DNA from: Euperipatoides rowelli
Taxonomy: Eukaryota > Onychophora > Udeonychophora > Euonychophora > Peripatopsidae
Reading direction: 5' to 3' (one strand)
DNA length: 13,856 nt
Assembly: GCA_003024985.2 (NCBI GenBank)
Contig: PXIH01S0016618.1
The position numbers were made by a program, and so were the translations under genes. This document shows positions 8,942 to 13,856 of this stretch, in pieces (the stretch's first letter is position 1; each line of letters opens with the position of its first letter). The notes beneath the pieces were generated by a model. That model made no database searches, was not told the DNA's origin, and saw only the letters and a list, made by a program, of their open reading frames with translations.

Positions 8942-9285
8942 AACACTGACTTAAGTGCTGTAATTTACTTTCAAAATTTAATTAACAATTTTGTAATTAC
9001 ATTATGTCTAGTGTTTTGTTTGAACTTTAAATTTATTATTTTTAAAAAATCAAAAACAGTTTAAATGACTTAATTCTTCTTTGATAATTCAAAGCTCATG
9101 TTGACCCCAATTAAAATCAGAATACTTTATCAAAATAAAAGCTTATTTCCTTTTTTAAAATGTAAAACCTCTTGTCTGAAAAGTCTCTGCTGCAACATCA
9201 AGGAAAATCCATATTTTCCTTTATTATTTTGTACTACCATTTAAATCTTTATTTTATTTGCATTTTAAGTTTGAGCTATTTGTAT
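8942..9285. other. A/T-rich spacer, nothing coding seen
   Basis: The frame of the preceding pseudogene happens to stay open to 9062, but composition turns abruptly A/T-rich with F, I, L and N runs, so I do not treat it as coding. Several AATAAA-type hexamers occur on both strands, as expected by chance at this composition. Confidence 0.6.
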
Positions 9286-9291
9286 TTTATT
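9286..9291 (-). terminator. AATAAA, candidate polyadenylation signal of the exon at 9313-9424
   Basis: AATAAA on the minus strand lies 21 nt past the TAA that ends the candidate exon. The distance fits a very short 3' UTR. Two more copies lie within the next 40 bases, so any of them could serve. Support depends on the exon being real. Confidence 0.35.
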
Positions 9292-9312
9292 AACCATTCC
9301 AGCCTTTAGGTA

Positions 9313-9424
9313 TTATAGACATATGGCCAGGGGGTCCAAGGGTTCATGCAGGGGGGGGGGGACTAAACCAGGAATGATGGATGGAATGGGGTTTGGGGTC
9401 CACATGACAGGTGGCCTACCAGAC
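9313..9424 (-). CDS. Candidate 3'-terminal coding exon of a host gene (proline-rich C-terminus)
   Basis: On the minus strand an acceptor-like ending GTTACAG (through 9425) is followed by an open frame of 36 codons and TAA at 9315-9313. The peptide includes SGRPPVMWTPNPIPSIIPG and then VPPPLHEPLDPLA. Its Pro-rich, low-lysine make-up is unlike the I/N/K/F residues that A/T-rich noncoding DNA gives. GC content is far above both flanks, and an AATAAA follows within 25 bases. No good GT donor is seen near its end, which favours a terminal exon. The gene body would lie at coordinates above 9531, outside or beneath the LTR-type insertion. I cannot name the protein. A run of 11 C encodes the VPPPL segment. 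Alternatives: an exon remnant of a pseudogene, or a chance frame in a GC-rich patch. Confidence 0.4.
9351..9361. repeat. G11/C11 homopolymer
   Basis: Eleven G on the plus strand. If the minus-strand exon is real, the run is coding (end of Val, three Pro, start of Leu) and prone to length slippage. The exon frame is kept at length 11. Confidence 0.85.
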
Positions 9425-9431
9425 TGTAACA

Positions 9432-9889
9432 TTAAACTGTATTGTAAGATGTATTGGTGTATAAATAATATGAATATATAGAAATTATGTGTATAAAACA
9501 TATGTGTTGTGTAATTATAAAGAATAAACAAATAATTTGGTGTAAAGAAATAATTTAAAGAAGTAATGTGTGTAGATTAAGACAAGATAATATTTGTTAT
9601 ATTTATCTATTTGAATATTTTGTAAATTGCGACTTAGAAGGGGAAAATAATTTTCATATTTTATTTTGTATTTTTGTTATATAAATAAGTTAGAAAGAGT
9701 AGGCTATAATTTTATTTTTATGTAAAACCAAAATTGTCATATTTTTATTTTTATTCAAGGTATTGTTGATGAAAGAATTTATAGAAAATATTTATTTCAT
9801 TAATAGTTTTGCATAAATTAGGCCACAGGGTTTTTATTTTATTTATTTATTTAATTAGTTTAATTTTTGTAAAATAGTAGCTAGAAAGT
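9432..9889. other. A/T-rich noncoding stretch, intron-like
   Basis: Nothing coding is seen on either strand. It would be intron of the minus-strand host gene if the exon at 9313-9424 is real. A short (TTTA)n-like patch lies at about 9832-9856. Confidence 0.55.
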
Positions 9890-11387
9890 TACACTAAGTG
9901 ATTAGGAGCCAGTAAGTCTGATCGAATCCGTGATAGTGATAGCCAATCAGGAGAGAGAATGTCATAAAAGCTGAGAAGTGGTGTTCGAAATCAGTTGGAC
10001 ATAAGAACATTTTCGTAGTGCATAGCAGTTGAGATTTAGAAGTGCAGAGGGGCAGTCGTGTGGTACAGTAGGAGAGATAAAGACATAGTTTGTGAAAAAG
10101 AACATTAAAAGCAGTGAAGTAATATTTTTCTGGCACAATTTAGGCAGTGATTATAAAGTTATAGAATACATTAGTGCGAAGAAGCAACAAATATTTTTTT
10201 ATCAAAGCTACGGTCAAGCATAGTAAATTCTAGCCTCGGTAATGTATAGAAGCCGTGACGTTCCAGAATTATTTTCTTCAAGTATATCTGCAAAGCTGTC
10301 CAGCCACAGTAGTATTTAGGGAAGCTCCAGATTTTTTAGTCCCAGAGTTTAGTCCGAACGATGACATAAATTATTTTACGGCTGATGAGACCAAAACCCA
10401 GAGCCAGTGAGCTAGAAGTGCAGGTCAGGAAGTAAGGAGGAGCCAGTAATATGTCCAGTAGATTTAATACCAGTAAGAAGTGCCATGTGTACGGAAGTAT
10501 TTTTGGATTACTAAAACAGACTGTAGCCCAGATGTGAAGTTCAATGTAAGCAAGCAACGAACATTTTATAACAGCGCGAGACAGTATTGTCCAAAACCAA
10601 AGAAGGATCAACCAAATTGTATGTAGGGGTGAGTTGGCCAACAGCGCAAGTGTGAGCGATTGTTATTGTGGCAAATGTGAGTATAGTTTCGGTCATATTT
10701 TATTTTGTGTGTTATAATTTTATATATCGTAATTAAGAGGTGTCAATGTGAGAGATTAGCTTAGGATAGGATAGGGATATTATTACTATTATTTTTTTCA
10801 AAGATTTGTACTGTATTTTATATGTCAGAGCTTGTGTATCCAAAATTCATATATTTTTTTTTTGCTTGTGTAATATTTTAGTTCAGTAAAGTCGCAATAG
10901 GGGAGATATTTTTTTTCCTGAGTTTTATATAATCTGTTTTGTGAAGCCGACAGGGGCATTAAAGCCTGATAATTACAAAGAATTGTGTGTCCTTGTATTT
11001 TTTTGCTAAGATACTTTTATTTCTTGTTGTTTGTGTTTTGTTGTTGTGAGCGTGCTAATTGTTATCCAAGACAGCAGCTTATCCATCATAACTACCCTAA
11101 GGAGTGGAAGAGTTCATTGTGGAGCTAGTGAGTGGAAGGTCGGTTGGAGAGGCCAGTCTGGTAATTTGTAGGTGGTGCCCTTCCCAGAGAACATTTTTTT
11201 GTGTAGTCACAATATATTTTTTGTGTTTTGTTATGTTTTTTTATATTCCATTTGTGATGTGTTAGCATCTGGCTTGCCAAGTGCTAATACTAATAATTCC
11301 TACATAACTAGGTTAGGCCCAATTTGTTTTACAGTCCACTTTAAGGCAAAGGGCACCCTGATGACAGTAGGTGTCACAACCCATTGT
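9890..11387 (+). mobile_element. LTR-like / leader region of a decayed LTR-type element (boundaries uncertain)
   Basis: About 1.5 kb without coding frames, richer in G and C than the flanking DNA over most of 9890-10640 and 11090-11390, and ending directly before the primer-binding-site-like array. An LTR is expected in that place. AGGAGCCAGTAA occurs twice (9904-9915 and 10438-10449), and CCAGTA recurs at 10443, 10455 and 10470. TAGAAGTGCAG is also repeated (10037-10047 and 10413-10423). ATTAAA at 10958-10963 could be a polyadenylation signal. A 9-bp inverted repeat (11174-11182 with 11349-11357) could fold the right part. I cannot place the left LTR end. Proof needs a second LTR copy to the right of the window. 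Confidence 0.35.
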
Positions 11388-11640
11388 CTATAGCGTGGCG
11401 GCCAACGTGGTTTCGGACGGCCAACATGGGGTCAACAGAAATTTTTTTTTTTAATTTTTGGTTCGGGTTACTATAGCGTGGCACCCGACATGCTCAAACG
11501 ATCCAATGTGGGATAGAACAATTTGTAAATTTTTGATTGGGATAGTCTATAGTGGAACACCCAAAGTAATTAATTTTTGCGTTAGAGATTTTTTTTTCTC
11601 TTTCCAGTATATTTAATAGTTTAAACCACGATATAGTGCG
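11388..11640 (+). repeat. Imperfect tandem array of CTATAG-headed units of about 80 bp
   Basis: Units start with CTATAGCGTGG at 11388 and 11471, CTATAGTGG at 11547 and a weaker ATATAGTGCGG at 11631 (spacing 83, 76 and 84). Units 1 and 2 align along their length: a CCAAC-GTG core, a second CCAA-TGGG core, AGAACA-like bases, then a T-rich tail ending in GGG. Unit 3 keeps the head and the first core only. The array lies where the primer-binding site of an LTR element should be. Confidence 0.7.
11396..11413 (+). other. Primer-binding-site-like segment (tRNA-Lys type)
   Basis: TGGCGGCCAACGTGG matches the first 15 bases of the primer-binding site complementary to animal tRNA-Lys (TGGCGCCCAACGTGGGGC) at all but one position. 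The next three bases fit poorly, then TCGGAC resembles the continuation TCGAAC. Ty3/gypsy-type and retroviral elements prime minus-strand synthesis from such a site just downstream of the 5' LTR. Related segments follow at 11418, 11479, 11499 and 11553, so which one would be used is unclear. Confidence 0.55.
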
Positions 11641-11831
11641 GAAGATAATATATTTTATTTTTGAACTTAAGAATATTTACTGGAAAAAACAAGCACAATT
11701 ATATTTATTCTGACAAAACATATTTGTTTAGTTTCATGTGAGACTCATTTCCCATTATATCCTTCATTACATTGGATTTGCAATATAGCTGAGATAATAC
11801 ATATATGGGGTATATTGTGGGGATCATAAAT

Positions 11832-11859
11832 AATTATTAAAATAGCTATTTTAATAATT
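11832..11859. repeat. 28-bp perfect palindrome
   Basis: AATTATTAAAATAG (11832-11845) is followed with no spacer by its exact reverse complement (11846-11859). It lies in the untranslated leader between the PBS-like array and the gag-like ATG. It may form a cruciform or an RNA hairpin; a role in RNA dimerisation or packaging would be inference. Confidence 0.9.
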
Positions 11860-11946
11860 TTAAGAGATAGATATAGATTAAATCATTTTTTTTCTTTTTC
11901 CACTGGGGAAGGTAATAATTTTTTTAGTTAAGGGACAAAAAAAATA

Positions 11947-12486
11947 ATGTCAGAAACAAAGGAAGATGTAGAAGTTGGGGATGGAGAAGTAGAGTTGAAG
12001 GGGGAAATTGATATTGAATCCAGTTTCAGCAAAATATCCTTCAATATGACCGGTGCACAGACATCAAGTTTTCTGCAAAGTTCAGATTAGAGTAGGTTGT
12101 CAGGGGTGGAGTTGAGTGAGGGGGCCAACCCACAAGGGGGGATTCAACAGATATGGGTGATGATGGCAAAAATGGATCAGAATAATTTGAAAATGATACA
12201 AGAATTAGGTGCAAAAATGGAAGAATACTTTAGAGATAAATAGAAAAATGGAGGAAAGGAGGCAGGATACTTTAAAAACGATACAAAAAATGGATCAAAA
12301 CATGTTAGAAATGAGTACAGAGTTAGATTAATGGAATGCAAAATTAGATGAAGGTATTATAAGGTAAATCAAAAGATAGAAAAATTAGATGAAGACATGG
12401 ATGAAGAATGGGAAGATATGTGAGGAGGAGGAAATAATAATGAAGGAGACAGTAGATATTAAGTTTGAAGAGGAATATACAGGGAG
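11947..12486 (+). pseudogene. Gag-like N-terminal coiled-coil region, broken
   Basis: ATG 11947 starts an acidic reading frame (MSETKEDVEVGDGEVELKG) with TAG at 12088 and 12241. At about 12236-12248 the protein moves one frame over into RKMEERRQDTLKTIQKMDQN. It returns to the first frame near 12367 (NQKIEKLDEDMDEEWEDM, TGA 12421), then moves again into EEEIIMKETVDIKFEEEYTG and ends at TAA 12484-12486. The heptad-like KMDQN blocks occur twice (around 12170 and 12288), which suggests an internal coiled-coil repeat. Position downstream of the PBS-like array and leader suggests a gag N-terminus. No capsid motif or zinc knuckle is visible, so the call rests on place and composition. Confidence 0.45.
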
Positions 12487-12674
12487 CTAAGCATGATAGC
12501 AAATGTCGAGTAGTAGATAATAGTATACCGTATGATAAGCCTGGAGTAATAGTAGATACACAGGGGGGAAGTTCAAGAATGATAGAGCAGTGCAATAACA
12601 AAGAACAAATCATGAGTCAAAAAATGAAACATAATATAAAGGTGATACAAATAAATAGACTTGAAGTCGGGTAA
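12465..12674 (+). pseudogene. Purine-rich reading frame, possible continuation of gag
   Basis: An open frame without its own ATG continues the region in a third frame and ends at TAA. It includes KHDSKCRVVDNSIPYDKPG and a tail with KMKHNIKVIQINRLEVG. I do not recognise a domain. It overlaps the end of the preceding broken frame, as expected if an indel near 12470 separates them. Confidence 0.25.
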
Positions 12675-12787
12675 GGGGGAGCATTTTGCCCGAAAATGGG
12701 AATGAAAGTAGATTTAGGTTCAGTAGGAAGTATAATATGGACATACATGTGGCAAAACGGTAGAGGAGTGAGAGAGGATGTAGTGTA

Positions 12788-13144
12788 ATGATGGTGGGAA
12801 AGGAGAATAGGAGTGTAGTGATTGAGGGGGTTACAGAGATGAGTACAGGGCAGATGAGTAGAGTATCTATAAAGGCAGGAGAGGAAACACCCGATGGTGA
12901 TGATATGAATAAAGGCATGGAATACCTAAACAACTATATGAGCTTGGAGAAAATTCTCTCAAAAAATGGAAATGGAAATTTGGCACAGACAGTTATGTAT
13001 GAGAAGGGGAAAATTGAAGTTAAGGAAGGGATAGAAGAAACAGTTAAGTTAAAGTGTAACCATGAAGATCAATTAGGAGGGGTTGTAAAAGACAGCAGGG
13101 ATGGTTCAAATGAATCCACCAAGATTGACATTTGTACACAATGA
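12788..13144 (+). pseudogene. 118-codon purine-rich reading frame of unknown function
   Basis: This is the longest plus-strand frame in the LTR-type region: ATG at 12788, TGA at 13142-13144. The product is acidic and polar (for example AGEETPDGDDMNKGMEYLNN and NHEDQLGG). It has no cysteine-histidine knuckle, protease DTG or polymerase motif. The same frame continues past its stop for another 25 codons (through IDMIGDKLRKMGLWHQ) before a TAA. I read it as a degraded internal part of the retroelement polyprotein or a spacer, not a functional gene. The minus-strand frames opposite it are hydrophobic mirror images of the purine bias. Confidence 0.3.
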
Positions 13145-13157
13145 ATAGACATGATAG

Positions 13158-13393
13158 GGGATAAGCTCAGAAAAATGGGATTATGGCATCAGGCCAAGGT
13201 TAAAACCAATCTGTAAGATAGAGGGCCTAATATATTATTACAGAAATGGAAGACGTAATGGTGGAGGTAGGCACCACATGAATAGTAATAAGCTATATCA
13301 CAATAGAGTGGGTGATAAGAGCATGATATCGAAACTGCATAGATACTATAACATGAGGGCGAGACAAAGGGGGAGAGAGGTGCGGGTGATATA
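13158..13393 (+). pseudogene. Basic Gly/Arg-rich reading frame fragment
   Basis: A frame shifted from the preceding one is open from about 13158 to TAA 13391-13393 without an ATG near its start. It becomes Arg/Gly/Asn/His-rich (GRRNGGGRHHMNSNKLYHNR, then MRARQRGREVRV). Such a basic stretch could be a nucleic-acid-binding tail of a gag-like protein, but composition alone is weak evidence, and purine-rich DNA readily yields Arg and Gly. Confidence 0.2.
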
Positions 13394-13422
13394 AAGAAGT
13401 AAGGTATCATTGTACCTCTGAG

Positions 13423-13566
13423 TTTGACGATCTCCCAGTGTAATCAAAACCTGTGGGGGGGGAGGATGAAGTTCTAAAAACAAGGAGATAGTCATTTGAC
13501 GATCTCTCAGGGTGAATGATAACCTAGAGTGGGAGGATAAACCTCTAATAGTAGAAAGATACACAT
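13423..13566 (+). repeat. Two imperfect tandem copies of a 72-bp unit
   Basis: TTTGACGATCTCCCAG starts unit 1 (13423-13494) and TTTGACGATCTCTCAGGG starts unit 2 (13495-13566). The units also share an ACCT-(A/T)G-G..GGGAGGAT core, a TCTAA and a closing AGATA-(C/G)(A/T)CA-like end. The period is a multiple of three, so a frame would be kept. An 8-G run lies in unit 1. Both copies are interrupted by stops in each forward frame. Confidence 0.75.
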
Positions 13567-13856
13567 AATCTTTCACTATAAGTAATTAGTAAGGGGAGAG
13601 CATAGATTTAAAATAACATATTAATTGTATAAATATAGAAGTGTTGCACAAGAATTAGTAAATCTAAATTTTAATGTTTTAGTTGAGAGGGGGTTAAATT
13701 CAGAAAACAGAAACAGTAAACTAATTTTTGTTTGTATTTAAAGGGAGCTACATATATTTCAATAAGTTAAGTGCAGAGATATTCTTTTGATATGGTAAAT
13801 TAATATAAGTAGAAAATGTTAAGGGTTAAATATAGTTAAGTAGTTAAACCTATAAG
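13567..13856. other. A/T-rich tail of the window, nothing recognised
   Basis: No protein-like frame, LTR end, polypurine tract with a following TG, or polymerase motif is visible. If the LTR-type element is long, pol would lie further right; if it is internally deleted, its 3' LTR would. Confidence 0.5.

Noticed and set aside
9335-9361. Possible G-quadruplex (G5, G3 and G11 tracts)
   Set aside because: One loop is 8 nt and the G run is explained as a proline-coding C run on the other strand; kept only as a homopolymer.
10336-10641. 101-codon minus-strand frame, hydrophobic
   Set aside because: Leu/Ile/Phe/Cys-rich translation is the mirror of purine-rich plus-strand noncoding DNA; no ATG context, neighbours or motif.
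9425-11378. A 1954-bp LTR with ends TGTAACA (9425) and TGTCACA (11372-11378)
   Set aside because: The end pairing has a mismatch, the PBS would be 17 bases away, and the left end coincides with the AG acceptor of the candidate exon, which is the better explanation.
12344-12933. Hydrophobic minus-strand frames resembling membrane proteins
   Set aside because: They are antisense shadows of the purine-rich gag-like strand, and their apparent membrane segments come from the base skew.
1-13856. CRISPR array, bacterial operon, tRNA or rRNA genes
   Set aside because: No regularly spaced repeats, ribosome-binding-site-led gene strings, cloverleaf sequences or rRNA-like segments were seen on either strand.

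Overview
The window is eukaryotic, AT-rich and almost devoid of intact genes. Short GC-richer islands sit in long A/T-rich stretches. Two kinds of retroelement dominate it: an APE-type LINE and a purine-strand-biased LTR-type region whose primer-binding-site-like segments resemble the complement of a tRNA-Lys 3' end. This fits an invertebrate, most likely arthropod, nuclear genome. That placement is inference; nothing here fixes the species.

Layout: 1-3222 is noncoding A/T-rich DNA with one GC-enriched island (about 1395-1845) that I could not identify. 3235-7914 is a near full-length LINE on the minus strand. It is bounded by a perfect 12-bp direct repeat (3223-3234 and 7915-7926) that I read as its target-site duplication. 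It has a 5' UTR, a zinc-knuckle ORF1 and an ORF2 with endonuclease, linker, reverse transcriptase, C-terminal region and CCHC finger. It ends in a polyadenylation signal and a short A tail. Both ORFs are broken by frameshifts and stops, and the first reverse-transcriptase aspartate is replaced by histidine.

8179 to about 8941 is a GC-richer broken reading frame on the plus strand. It looks like a pseudogene of a helical protein carrying three TQT-like motifs; I do not recognise the family. 9313-9424 on the minus strand looks like the last coding exon of a host gene, with an AG acceptor, proline-rich coding, a stop and an AATAAA. The rest of that gene would lie at higher coordinates, so the LTR-type material may sit in one of its introns.

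From about 9890 to the right edge is a decayed LTR-type element on the plus strand: an LTR/leader-like region (about 9890-11387), a tandem array with repeated tRNA-Lys-PBS-like segments (11388 to about 11640), a leader with a 28-bp perfect palindrome (11832-11859), a broken gag-like coiled-coil frame from ATG 11947, further purine-rich reading frames to 13393, and a 72-bp tandem duplication (13423-13566). No pol domain is recognisable before the window ends.

No intact protein-coding gene, tRNA, rRNA or CRISPR array was found. The parts most worth a second look are the multiplied PBS-like modules, the TSD-bounded LINE with an intact endonuclease residue set but a lost polymerase aspartate, the TQT-motif pseudogene and the candidate terminal exon.
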